This document shows positions 17,079 to 24,932 of a stretch of 64,000 nt of DNA, piece by piece (the first letter of the stretch is position 1; each line of letters starts with the position of its first letter). Location: positions 1,178,001 to 1,242,000 of the forward strand of contig NZ_CP064760.1 of assembly GCF_015565955.1 (NCBI RefSeq), written 5' to 3'. The notes beneath the pieces were generated by a model that was given only the letters and a program-made list of their open reading frames with translations, was not told where the DNA came from and searched no databases. A program made the position numbers and the translations under genes. Origin of the DNA: Microbacterium schleiferi (GTDB lineage: Bacteria; Actinomycetota; Actinomycetes; Actinomycetales; Microbacteriaceae).

Positions 17079-17708
17079 TCATGCGGCTTGTGCTGCCGGT
17101 TGCCGGCGCCGTGGCCAGTCGTATGGGCGTCCCTGCACCCCCTGCTCGAGCGATCGCACCCACTCGATGATCGCAGCGACGTGCTCGTCCGTGAAGTTGC
17201 TGCGGTATGCAGGTGCCGAGTGCACGAGGTCGAAGCCGTAGTCGTTGCGCAGCGATTCGGGGATGACCGGGCCGTCTCCGCCGAAGTACACGAACTCGTC
17301 TCCGAGCATCACCCGCTCGCTCTTGGTGTCGCGCACCATGTGACGCGCCTCCGGAGAACCGTCGTCCTTGCTGTGGCGTGAGTTCTCCTGGATCCAATCA
17401 CCGGCGGGATCGCGGTGGTAGATGTTGTCGCCGAAGTGCTGCATGCGGCTGCCCCGAAGGTTTGGCCGCTTCTCGGCGAAGCGTTCCTCGTCCCAGTACT
17501 CCTGGAAGCTCAGGATCTCTGAGACGCGCATCGCGTAGACGAGGTTGCCGGCTTTGCCGTTCGGTCGGGAGCCGGTGCCGACTATCCAGTCGTCGACCTG
17601 GGCGACCTTGCGGATGTCCTGCTTGCATGTGGCGAGAGAGCAGACCCCGTGAAAGGGGTTTGGCGCGAACCCGACGTCGTAGCGCACGATGTAGCTGAAC
17701 ACCTTCAC
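17079..17708 (-). CDS. Nucleotide-modification-associated domain 2 (Nmad2) protein
   Basis: Protein of 209 residues with the Nmad2-type signature: MKVFSYIVRYDVGFAPNPFHGVCSLATCKQDIRK, VDDWIVGTGS, LVYAMRVSEILSFQEYW, GDNIYHRD and FVYFGGDGPVIPESL. This family was named from genomic association with DNA base modification; its biochemical role is unknown. The EVE/YTH-like feel of 'DDWIVGTGS...LVYAMRVSEI' suggests a modified-base-reading fold (inference). The start is a GTG at 17708 with a GGGAGGT ribosome site. It lies 14 bases downstream of the ThsB-like TIR gene and is surely cotranscribed with it. Confidence 0.85.
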   Translation of the reverse strand: MKVFSYIVRYDVGFAPNPFHGVCSLATCKQDIRKVAQVDDWIVGTGSRPNGKAGNLVYAMRVSEILSFQEYWDEERFAEKRPNLRGSRMQHFGDNIYHRDPAGDWIQENSRHSKDDGSPEARHMVRDTKSERVMLGDEFVYFGGDGPVIPESLRNDYGFDLVHSAPAYRSNFTDEHVAAIIEWVRSLEQGVQGRPYDWPRRRQPAAQAA

Positions 17709-17722
17709 GCTCGACCTCCCTG

Positions 17723-18190
17723 TCAGCAGGCAGCCCGCGGAATCGACTGCACGGGCGCGGGAGCACCACTGGGTTCTGTCCAGTTGTCCTTACCGTCAAG
17801 AGCGTCGATGATCGCCTGGGCATCCCAGTTGACGATCGCGTTCGCGTAGTCTTCGAGCGGCTCGGGCATGTCGTCGTGCGTGGTGCCTGGCGCCCAGACT
17901 CCTACGATCCGCTTGTCGGGGAACTTGCGGGCGTACTCGATCTCCCAGTCGACCCACTCATGGTTCTTCGTGTCGGGGGAGATAATGACTATGATCTTTC
18001 CCGCCCATCGGATCTGGTCCGCCAGGAGCGTCCTGATGTAGTCGGGGCTCTTCGCGTTGTTCGGGGTCTCGCTCGTGATCGACGAGTCCCGGATCTCGGC
18101 TCCGCTGCCGGCGAGCATCTTCTTGAGATCTCCGACCAGCGCGTCGTCCTCGTGACGGTGGCTGATGAAGATGTTGTGCTGGTCGCTCAT
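17723..18190 (-). CDS. ThsB-like TIR domain protein (Thoeris sensor type)
   Basis: Single-domain protein of 155 residues. It begins MSDQHNIFISHRHEDDALVGDLKKML, continues with RDSSITSETPNNAKSPDYIRTLLADQIRWAG and IIVIISPDTKNHEWVDWEIEYARK, and ends with KRIVGVWAPGT. This is the small ThsB branch of TIR-like proteins (DUF1863), which in Thoeris makes a cyclic ADP-ribose-type signal on phage infection. The Glu of DWEIEYA matches the TIR NADase Glu. The start at 18190 has a strong GGAGGAG ribosome site. It leads an operon with Nmad2 and is divergent from a second TIR gene. No canonical ThsA (SIR2- or Macro-SLOG) is next to it; the nearest SLOG protein is encoded at 19490. Confidence 0.9.
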   Translation of the reverse strand: MSDQHNIFISHRHEDDALVGDLKKMLAGSGAEIRDSSITSETPNNAKSPDYIRTLLADQIRWAGKIIVIISPDTKNHEWVDWEIEYARKFPDKRIVGVWAPGTTHDDMPEPLEDYANAIVNWDAQAIIDALDGKDNWTEPSGAPAPVQSIPRAAC

Positions 18191-18272
18191 CTCGGGCTCC
18201 TCCCTTCCAGGGATAGTCTACTTTTCACCACCGACATCGCCCCGATGAGGAGGCATTTCGAGAGGAGAGCGC
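18191..18272. promoter_or_regulatory. Short bidirectional promoter region between two TIR genes
   Basis: The 82 bases between the divergent TIR genes must hold both promoters. An AT-richer patch (TAGTCTACTTTTCACC) lies in the middle, and good ribosome sites lie at both ends (GGAGGAG for the leftward gene, AGGAGAGC for the rightward one). No clear -35/-10 pair can be assigned by eye. The shared region suggests the leftward and rightward operons are expressed together. Confidence 0.5.
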
Positions 18273-19493
18273 GTGCCGATCCCGCCGATCCTCGACGTGT
18301 TCGTCGTCTGGCATCCCGACGACGCGATCGGCGCCGAGCGATTCGCGGAGCTCCATGAGCACTTCCATAGCCCGGCATTCTCGGGACTGGCCGGCGGTGC
18401 CGTCGAGGTGTATGCGCGCAGCGATCCCTGGGAGGACGGAGCGGCGCCACGACCCTTGGGCATTGCGACGCCGCTCGGCGAGGGACTCCCGACCGCACAG
18501 TTCAACGCGATCGTCCCGATCATCGACACGAACTTGCTCCGCGCAGCGGCCGAGCCGGGCAATCCATGGAACACGTACCTTCGCGAGATCGCCGCACTAA
18601 ACCAGAGGGCTGGCGTAGGCGTCTACCCCGTGGTGGCGAACGGCTTGCAATGGGACACCAGCATCGTCAGTCATATCCTCGGCGGCATCCAGACTCTGCC
18701 CGCTCATGTGAACACGGATGCCGGCTTGTTCGGGCGCGAGCTGGCGCAGGCGATCGCCCAACAGATCCAGCAGGAGGCGAGCCTCCCCGCACGGCTGACG
18801 GTGTTCGTGAGCCACACGAAGCACCGTTCTTCAGAGGAAGCCTCGCGTTCCGGCCCCGCGATGTTCGAGCGTGTGCGCGACCACATCCAGCAGTCTCACC
18901 TGTCGGCCTTCTTCGACGCGCAAGACATCCAACCTGGCGGTGATTGGGAGAGGACGCTTGAGGACGCCGCTGGCAGCAGCGCGTTGCTGATGATCCGCAC
19001 CGACGTCTATGCCGCGCGAGACTGGACGCAACGTGAGGTCCACGCCGCGAAGCACAGCGGCATGCCGGTCGTCTGCATGTACGCGCTCACTGCCGGTGAG
19101 GAGCGGGGCTCCTTCCTGATGGACCACGTCCCCTCGGTGGTCTGTGACCTCGCCGACCCTGATCCGGGTGTCGCCGTCGCCCTCAACAGGCTCGTCGACG
19201 AGACGCTCAAGAACACTCTTTGGCAAGCGCAGACGTCCTATCTCTCGGAGGACGGGTTCGATTGGCTTCCCGCGCAATCGCCTGAGCCGACCACACTCGC
19301 CCCCTGGCTCGCTTCACATCAAGAGACGCAGCCAGATGACAAGCACCTCTGGGTCATTCACCCCGATCCGCCGCTCGGGCACGCGGAACGAGAGGTGCTG
19401 CTGCAGTTGTGCGCGGTGGCAGGCTACGACGTCAACGTCGACATCTTGACGCCCCGAACGTTCGCTGCGCGCGGTGGAGCACTCAAGACATGA
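18273..19493 (+). CDS. TIR domain protein with N-terminal TIR-like region, SLOG-linked
   Basis: Protein of 406 residues starting with GTG at 18273 (MPIPPILDVFVVWHPDD). Residues 1-145 resemble a divergent TIR/SEFIR-like fold (DVFVVWHPDDA, PIIDTNLL, VGVYPVVANG). Residues 170-300 are a clear TIR_2 domain: LTVFVSHTKHR, SAFFDAQDIQPGGDWERTLEDAAGSSALLMIRTDVYAARDWTQREV, where the final Glu is the likely NADase residue. The C-terminal 75 residues form a further domain (HLWVIHPDPPLGHAEREVLLQL). Its stop overlaps the SLOG gene start (ATGA), so the two proteins are made together. A likely role is to make or destroy a nucleotide signal read by the SLOG partner. Confidence 0.85.
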   Translation: MPIPPILDVFVVWHPDDAIGAERFAELHEHFHSPAFSGLAGGAVEVYARSDPWEDGAAPRPLGIATPLGEGLPTAQFNAIVPIIDTNLLRAAAEPGNPWNTYLREIAALNQRAGVGVYPVVANGLQWDTSIVSHILGGIQTLPAHVNTDAGLFGRELAQAIAQQIQQEASLPARLTVFVSHTKHRSSEEASRSGPAMFERVRDHIQQSHLSAFFDAQDIQPGGDWERTLEDAAGSSALLMIRTDVYAARDWTQREVHAAKHSGMPVVCMYALTAGEERGSFLMDHVPSVVCDLADPDPGVAVALNRLVDETLKNTLWQAQTSYLSEDGFDWLPAQSPEPTTLAPWLASHQETQPDDKHLWVIHPDPPLGHAEREVLLQLCAVAGYDVNVDILTPRTFAARGGALKT

Positions 19494-20319
19494 GCGAACC
19501 CACCCTCATCTCGCGAGACGCTCTCTCGGGCCAGAAAGTCGCCTTGTCAGTCTCTGAGAGCGCCGATCTCTCGCGTCTTGGTCTCACTGAGCAACACTGC
19601 CGACTGGTCGTCGCCGAAGTTGGCAGAGCGATCATGCTCGCGGGAGGAACCGTCGTATACGGCGGTCACCTCAATCCCGGTGGCTACACCGAGATCCTGA
19701 TCGAAGAGGCCCAACGTTTCAGCAGTGGACGATCCGCGCTTGAGATCACGCTGGCCGAATCTGAGTACCGGAAGCTAACGGCAGACGAGCTGATGACGGC
19801 AGACAGGAATCTCGGTGACGTCGGCAGACTGACGTTGGTTTCCGAGTCGCGTAAGACGGTGCCGATCTCGCGTGCCCTGGACGGCTCTTGGAGTCACGCG
19901 CCGGGCAACGCATTGACCGCGATGCGCGAATATGTCGCGAGCGGAACAACGGCCCGTCTGATTGTTGGGGGCGCCTCGCGGGCTACGTCGGCGCGGAACC
20001 CGGCGTGGTCGAAGAAGCACGTCTGACCATTCAGTCCGGACGTCTGCTGCTCGTCGCCGGAGGGTACGGGGGCGCGGCAGCCGCAGTCGCGCAGCGTCTA
20101 TATCCGCAGTTTTTCGATGGTTGGGCGCCCGGAGCGTACCCCGCTGACGGTGAGGACGCACAGGTCCTAGTCGCGCTGGACGCGCTGCATGACGCATACG
20201 CTAGTGCCGCTATTGGTCCTCACCTTGACGAAGAACTGTTGCGGCTTCTTACTATCAGCCACAGGCCAGCCGACATCGCGCGTGCGACCGTGCGCCTGCT
20301 CACGGAGGCGGCGAACTAG
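19490..20319 (+). pseudogene. Stand-alone SLOG-superfamily protein, frameshifted as given
   Basis: Adding one G to the run of five near 19970 joins two frames into a 276-residue protein starting MSEPTLISRDALSGQKVALSVSESADL. SLOG (Rossmann-type nucleotide-binding) motifs are visible: VAEVGRAIMLAGGTVVYGGHLNPGGYTEIL (about residues 44-73), LIVGGRLAGYVGAEPGVVEEARL spanning the break, and LLVAGGYGGAAAAVA. SLOG domains in Thoeris ThsA and related systems bind cyclic ADP-ribose signals. Here the domain stands alone between a TIR gene (4-base overlap) and an Mrr-type nuclease gene (1-base gap), so it may act as the sensor or switch for that nuclease. It best resembles the SLOG 'cluster 2' group, but this needs a profile search. 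Confidence 0.78.
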
Positions 20320-20320
20320 G

Positions 20321-21010
20321 TTGACGGGTTGGCGTGATTACCAAGAACAGGCAGCAGGACTGTTCCAAGAGCTCGGCTTCGACGTGCGCACCGATCTGCG
20401 AGTTATTGGGGCGCGTGGGAGCCATGACGTCGATGTCTACGCGAGTTTCGAGCGTGCTGGATTGGCCGTGAACTGGGTCATCGAGTGCAAGCACTGGAAG
20501 CGACCAGTCGACAAGTCCCACGTGTTGACTCTGAGATCGATCGTCGAGGACGTCGGTGCAGATCGTGGGGTCTTGCTGTCCGAGTCCGGGGCTCAAAGCG
20601 GCGCAGTTGCCGTGACTCACAAGAGCAACGTGCACGTCACATCGATCATGGATCTCAAGGCGATGGCGGCTGATGAGATCGTTCTTGAGCAGGTCCGAGC
20701 GCTACCAAAGAGAGTTGCCTCGGCCCACGCTCGATACTGGGCACTGCCCAAGCCACATCGCGAAGAATACGGGCTTCGTCCGGAGGGGCCAACGTACGGC
20801 TACAGCGGCGCCGTCGTTCTAGCGCAGATTAAGGACGTCCTCTTTAGCGTCCTCGCAGGACAGTACCCCCCGAGGGGTGACGTGTTGCCCGCCATCGATG
20901 TTCATGGCCCGGCCGAGGCGCTTTCGTGGGTATACCCTCGGCTGGACAATCTAGAGCAGAAGCTGGGAGCAGCCGAGAAGGGTCTTTCCACCTTTCGGGA
21001 TAGCGGTTGA
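20321..21010 (+). CDS. Mrr-like restriction endonuclease (PD-(D/E)xK)
   Basis: Protein of 229 residues, taken to start at the TTG at 20321 (LTGWRDYQEQAAGLFQELGFDVRTD), one base after the SLOG stop. The first 110 residues are an Mrr/restriction-endonuclease domain: a helix YQEQAAGLFQELGF, then GSHDVDVYASF and VNWVIECKHWKRPVDKSHV (D and ExK catalytic residues), then GADRGVLLSESGAQSGA. The C-terminal 110 residues are of unknown fold with no membrane segment. The open frame extends upstream to 20189, but that part overlaps SLOG and is arginine-rich shadow. It is the candidate effector of the TIR-SLOG operon. Confidence 0.83.
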   Translation: MTGWRDYQEQAAGLFQELGFDVRTDLRVIGARGSHDVDVYASFERAGLAVNWVIECKHWKRPVDKSHVLTLRSIVEDVGADRGVLLSESGAQSGAVAVTHKSNVHVTSIMDLKAMAADEIVLEQVRALPKRVASAHARYWALPKPHREEYGLRPEGPTYGYSGAVVLAQIKDVLFSVLAGQYPPRGDVLPAIDVHGPAEALSWVYPRLDNLEQKLGAAEKGLSTFRDSG

Positions 21011-21140
21011 TTGATGCCATTTCGCTGCGGGCCTGGTCCCCCGGGAGGTCCGGTGGCGATGGTGGCGCAGGTGAGCGGCTCAGCCACCGGTGCGTCCGCC
21101 ACTCGGTCAGGCGGGAACGCAGCGCGCGTAGTCTCGCACC

Positions 21141-21451
21141 ATGTGCGTGCCGTGTGCCTCCAGCTGCCACCCGGAAGACCGTGCAGGGCAATCGAAGCCG
21201 GGACACGCAGGCGGAGCTGGCGGTGCGCCGCCTGGTGCACGTAGTAAGGCACCGGTACCGGGTCAACGCGCGACCGGAGCGCGACCTGCGTCGAGCGGCG
21301 GACCTGCTGTTCACTCGCGCCCGGGTCGTGGTGCTCATCGACGGTTGCTACTGGCACGGATACCTGAGCGCTTCAAGATGTCATTGACGAACCGCGACTA
21401 CTGGGAGGGCGAGATCGCCCAGAACCGGCTCCGCGACATCGAGACCATGGC
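21141..21451 (+). pseudogene. Very-short-patch repair endonuclease (vsr) remnant
   Basis: Broken Vsr gene. One frame reads ATRKTVQGNRSRDTQAELAVRRLVH, RYRVNARP and LRRAADLLFTRARVVVLIDGCYWHG, the standard Vsr N-terminal half with catalytic DGCYWHG. A shifted frame continues PERFKMSLTNRDYWEGEIAQNRLRD (normally TNxDYWxxKIxRNxxRD), after which similarity stops at about 21451. The start region also seems shifted near 21160. Frame errors could be technical, but the missing C-terminal third is real. Vsr repairs T:G mismatches from 5-methylcytosine; a cytosine-5 methyltransferase is encoded at 29443. Confidence 0.78.
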
Positions 21452-21459
21452 GTCGGGAA

Positions 21460-23211
21460 CTACTTCGAGGCGACCCAGCGTCCATCCTCTTCAACGAGGT
21501 TGAACATATCTCTTAGGATCTCCTGCGAAAAACGTGCGTACTGGCTTGAGGCGTAGGGGAAGGTACCTGTTGAAAAATCGACATGCCATGCCTTCACCAG
21601 AGACGCATACTCCTCAAAAGTCAGGACTCCTAGGGCGGGCAGTGAACGGCGAAGCGCGATGATCATTGCGTTGATGACGGTTGTGGAGGTGATCTTGTTT
21701 TGAGGATCATTCCATTCGCTGGAATGATGAGCTTTCAGCGCATTGAAGTACAGATTAAGTGTCGCCGTGCAGTAATTCACATACTCGGTCAGCAACTCGC
21801 TGTTGCTCTTGGTTCTGAGGCTTGTGCGCGCGGGGTCCCCCTTTACCCACTCCGCAAATAGTCCGGACTTTGCCTGAATATCGACTAGGTAGCGAAGGGC
21901 GAACTTGACGATCGATGCAATCTTGATGGGCGCCTGGTCCATCTGGGACAGCTGGAACATGTTGCGGAAAGCCGACTGCTTGTTCAAGAGTTCGAGTACT
22001 CGGCGCGCGACTGCGACATCCGCATAAGGGGCTCGCAGCGATTGGATCGCTAGGAGCACATCAGCGGGTACGGGTTTGGTATTCGAATTAATGTCGAGGA
22101 ATATCTCGCCTTGTAGTTTGAGACGTTCGAGCTCGTCCATGCCCGGAGGAAAGATGAGGCCCGTTGCCAAGAGGTGTACCTTGCCACGAATCGCGGCAAC
22201 CTTCGGCTCCAGCTCGTCGTTGCCCTCGTAGTGGGCGAAGACTCGGTGCTGCCCGTCGATGATGCACAATGAATTGAACTCGTCAGGGATGGTCATCCGA
22301 TAGGCCGAGTAGTCCTGAATGTCGTCGAGCTCTATCGGAGACTTGTCGGAGGTCTGGAAGGTGACGTCGGGCGGGAGTCCAACAATGATGTTGTTCAAGA
22401 AGGCAGAGCCGTCGCTGGCTACATACTGTCGGATTTTCCTTATGCGATTAGCGTCGATCAAGCGCTGATAAAGATCTGTCGAATATCCCCAGTTGTCTTT
22501 TCGAAGCACGTATGAGTTGCGGAGCAGTACATCCGCTGAGATCATGAACGAGACAAGTCGGACTCCGTTGCTGAATCCGGTGCTGTCATCCGGTGAGATG
22601 ATTGTTGTATCGATCGACTTGACATCGTTTGTTGCATTTGCTGCGCCAATATCGCTCGAAGTCAGTTCGAGGAATCGCCACAGGTCCGTCTTTGCGGAGC
22701 GTCGGATTGTCTTGGCGAGTTTGTCGAAGTAGTTGAGTGCTCGCACCGAAACGATTTTCATGGGCGCAAGGAGCGCCAGGTCGTCGTCATCGAGATCCAT
22801 CTCGGTGCGTGAGATGTAGAGATAGAACAGCTGAAATCTCTTGGGGGAGTAGGCCTTGATTGCATCTTCGTGCTCTGGAAACGTGTAGCGGAGCCACTCG
22901 ATGAACTCGACCTTTGAGCTCTGAATCTGTTCGGCCAGGAGCTTCTTGTTTTTAGCGTGATCGAAAGGTTTCTTGCTGGTGGTATCTTCGACAACCAGCA
23001 GAACGTTCTCGTACACGAAGACTGCGTCCAGTTCGCCCGTCTTGTTACCAAACTTGGCTTCTTTGCCTTCGGCGGGCACATGGGTGAAGCCCATGTTTGT
23101 GAACATCGTCCTAATCAACCGAGCGAAGCGGCGTTGTTCGAGGATGGCAGGGTCTACCGGCTTACGAGTAGCCTTCTTCCGAGTCCTCGTCCTGGGTTTC
23201 GGGCTCGCCAC
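21460..23211 (-). CDS. DGQHR-domain protein with N-terminal nuclease-like region
   Basis: Protein of 583 residues. A basic N-terminus (RTRTRKKATRKP) is followed by a restriction-endonuclease-like region at about residues 45-125 (GNKTGELDAVFVYENVLLVVEDTTS), where the usual ExK lysine appears as Thr. The central part contains the DGQHR motif (SLCIIDGQHRVFAHYEG, about residue 317) and EIFLDINSNTKPVPADVL, the signature of the DndB/DGQHR family. The C-terminal 200 residues are helical. DndB regulates DNA phosphorothioation; related DGQHR proteins occur in many defence loci with unknown roles. It is divergent from a DNA methyltransferase gene, and the 166 bases between hold both promoters. GC content is visibly lower than in neighbouring genes, indicating recent acquisition. 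Confidence 0.83.
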   Translation of the reverse strand: MASPKPRTRTRKKATRKPVDPAILEQRRFARLIRTMFTNMGFTHVPAEGKEAKFGNKTGELDAVFVYENVLLVVEDTTSKKPFDHAKNKKLLAEQIQSSKVEFIEWLRYTFPEHEDAIKAYSPKRFQLFYLYISRTEMDLDDDDLALLAPMKIVSVRALNYFDKLAKTIRRSAKTDLWRFLELTSSDIGAANATNDVKSIDTTIISPDDSTGFSNGVRLVSFMISADVLLRNSYVLRKDNWGYSTDLYQRLIDANRIRKIRQYVASDGSAFLNNIIVGLPPDVTFQTSDKSPIELDDIQDYSAYRMTIPDEFNSLCIIDGQHRVFAHYEGNDELEPKVAAIRGKVHLLATGLIFPPGMDELERLKLQGEIFLDINSNTKPVPADVLLAIQSLRAPYADVAVARRVLELLNKQSAFRNMFQLSQMDQAPIKIASIVKFALRYLVDIQAKSGLFAEWVKGDPARTSLRTKSNSELLTEYVNYCTATLNLYFNALKAHHSSEWNDPQNKITSTTVINAMIIALRRSLPALGVLTFEEYASLVKAWHVDFSTGTFPYASSQYARFSQEILRDMFNLVEEDGRWVASK

Positions 23212-23377
23212 CTTCGGTTTCCCCTCGTTCGGGCCGGCGACTTCACCAGCACCGGGCTGCCAGGATAGCGTGAGCGCCGTGTCGCGCCGGCTCGGCGCGC
23301 GGTAGCGTTCGTCGTCGGCGCCTGCCGTTAGAGTGGGCTGTGGCCCGGAGACTGTTCGGCGGAGGAGAACGATACGA

Positions 23378-24763
23378 GTGACTGACGCTGTCGCCGCGTC
23401 ACAGCCGGCCGGCTTGGACGCATCGGATCCGGCCTTCTGGACGGTGCACCAGGGAGACGCCAGAGACTTGGGTGCGTTGATGGAGCGTGCTGCTCGCGCC
23501 GCGGGCCGTGAAGGTCAACCGTTCCTGCAGACGACGATCACGTCGCCGCCCTACGCCACACTCGTGGACTATGGCAGCGAAAATCAGATTGGATTCGGGC
23601 AGTCCTATGAGGACTATCTCGAATCGTGCAAGTCAATCTTTCGAAGTGTTCACCAGTGGACGCTTAATACCGGCTCTATGTGGGTCGTTGCCGATAGTTT
23701 GTTTGATAGGCGTAAGAACGGATCCCCTTCTCGCCTTGTGCCCTTGCCGTTCGAGCTTGCGGCACAGGCGGAGTCCGTCGGCTGGACTCTTCGAGAAGTT
23801 GTGATCTGGCGGAAAGATAGAACCCGTCCATGGTCTCACCGCGGAAAACTCCGAAATGGGTTCGAGTACGTCCTGTTTTTCGTGAAGTCGAATAGCTTCA
23901 CGTTCAACGTTGACCGCCTCCGGGACACCGGGAACCTCAAGTCATGGTGGGTAAAGTATCCCGAGCGGCACAACCCGTGGGGTATGTCACCGGACAACGT
24001 TTGGGAGATACCGATCCCGGTGCAGGGAAGTTGGGACAACGCTGCATTCCGCCACGCGTGCCCGTTTCCCCCTGAGCTCGTTCGACGTATGGTCGTGCTC
24101 TCGTCAGATGAAGGTGACGTCGTCTTCGATCCTTTCGCCGGTAGCGGTGCCGTTGTGGCAGGTGCTATTCAAGAGGGGCGGCGTGGCCTCGGTATTGAAC
24201 TGAATCCGGAGTACGTCTCGCTGTTCCGCGGAGGTGCCCCGGCAGTTCCCAGGGAAAAGTTGGAGTCAAAGCCAGTGAGCGTCATGACTCAACGGCTGCT
24301 TGAACTGCGAATGCTCAAGTATCCAAAGGAGCTTGCAAAGCAGTTGCTTCGGGGAGGCTTCACGACTTCGCAGGTGTGCGCCGTGCTTATGGAAGTCGAG
24401 TCCGTGAACTACAAACCCGCTCGCACGGGTTACGGAACGATCGATTGCTCGGTTGTGGTTGCCGACGAGCTTTCCGAGATTGAAAGTGCTCGACTTTCGA
24501 AGCTTTTGCTGGACGTGGTCGGAAAGGCTCCCTTGTCCAAGTACGGGCTTGAGGTCCAGTGCAACGTGGTGTCGATTGTCGAGGCTGGCACGAAGTTCGA
24601 GGATACTGAGGTCTCCATCTACACGAGAGGTCGAACCTGGCAGGCCGACAGAACGCTCGCCGGCGCGAACCTAGAAGATTGGATCCGAGATGTGGGGACA
24701 CCCACAGTTGTTCCGATCGTCTCACCGCTGCACGTTCAGCAGTCGCTCGAAGAGTCTCTCTGA
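23378..24763 (+). CDS. DNA methyltransferase (amino-methyltransferase, beta-type order)
   Basis: Protein of 461 residues from the GTG at 23378, with ribosome site GGAGGAG at 23361-23367. Catalytic motif IV TSPPY (ITSPPYATLVDYG, about residue 57) comes before the SAM motif FDPFAGSGAVVAGA (about residue 252), the order of beta-class N4-cytosine/N6-adenine DNA methyltransferases. TSPPY is common in N4mC enzymes but not decisive. The last 150 residues form an extra domain not needed for catalysis. It is paired with the DGQHR/nuclease-like gene on the other strand, so the two may form a restriction-like system. Lower GC, like its partner. Confidence 0.88.
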   Translation: MTDAVAASQPAGLDASDPAFWTVHQGDARDLGALMERAARAAGREGQPFLQTTITSPPYATLVDYGSENQIGFGQSYEDYLESCKSIFRSVHQWTLNTGSMWVVADSLFDRRKNGSPSRLVPLPFELAAQAESVGWTLREVVIWRKDRTRPWSHRGKLRNGFEYVLFFVKSNSFTFNVDRLRDTGNLKSWWVKYPERHNPWGMSPDNVWEIPIPVQGSWDNAAFRHACPFPPELVRRMVVLSSDEGDVVFDPFAGSGAVVAGAIQEGRRGLGIELNPEYVSLFRGGAPAVPREKLESKPVSVMTQRLLELRMLKYPKELAKQLLRGGFTTSQVCAVLMEVESVNYKPARTGYGTIDCSVVVADELSEIESARLSKLLLDVVGKAPLSKYGLEVQCNVVSIVEAGTKFEDTEVSIYTRGRTWQADRTLAGANLEDWIRDVGTPTVVPIVSPLHVQQSLEESL

Positions 24764-24888
24764 GCCATGGTTGAAGTGGACCAATCGGGTGACCAACGGC
24801 CTGCAAACTGTGCAAACGTGATGCGCGGAGCACACTCCTGAAACACAAAATCCCTGGTCAAGTGGGCTATGGGCCATACCCGTACCAC

Positions 24889-24932
24889 CTGGGGGTCAAG
24901 GGGTCGCAGGTTCAAATCCTGTCATCCCGACC
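24889..24932 (+). other. 3' half of tRNA-Pro(GGG): probable attachment site
   Basis: From CTGGGGG (anticodon loop with GGG) through TCAAG, the T-arm GGTTCAAATCC and the acceptor strand CATCCCG to ACC, the sequence matches the 3' half of a tRNA-Pro. Upstream of 24889 neither the 5' acceptor strand nor the D-arm is present, so this is not a complete tRNA. Identity beginning in the anticodon loop is the usual crossover position for actinobacterial tyrosine integrases. It marks one end of an integrated element. No integrase gene is visible in the window. Confidence 0.75.

Noticed and set aside
17723..21010. Canonical two-gene Thoeris (ThsA + ThsB)
   Set aside because: No SIR2-SLOG or Macro-SLOG ThsA is adjacent; the SLOG protein stands alone and the SIR2 protein at 32,813 belongs to a HerA operon and has no SLOG domain.
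24841..24932. Complete tRNA gene
   Set aside because: Only the half from the anticodon loop to the acceptor is present; the 5' acceptor strand and D-arm are missing.
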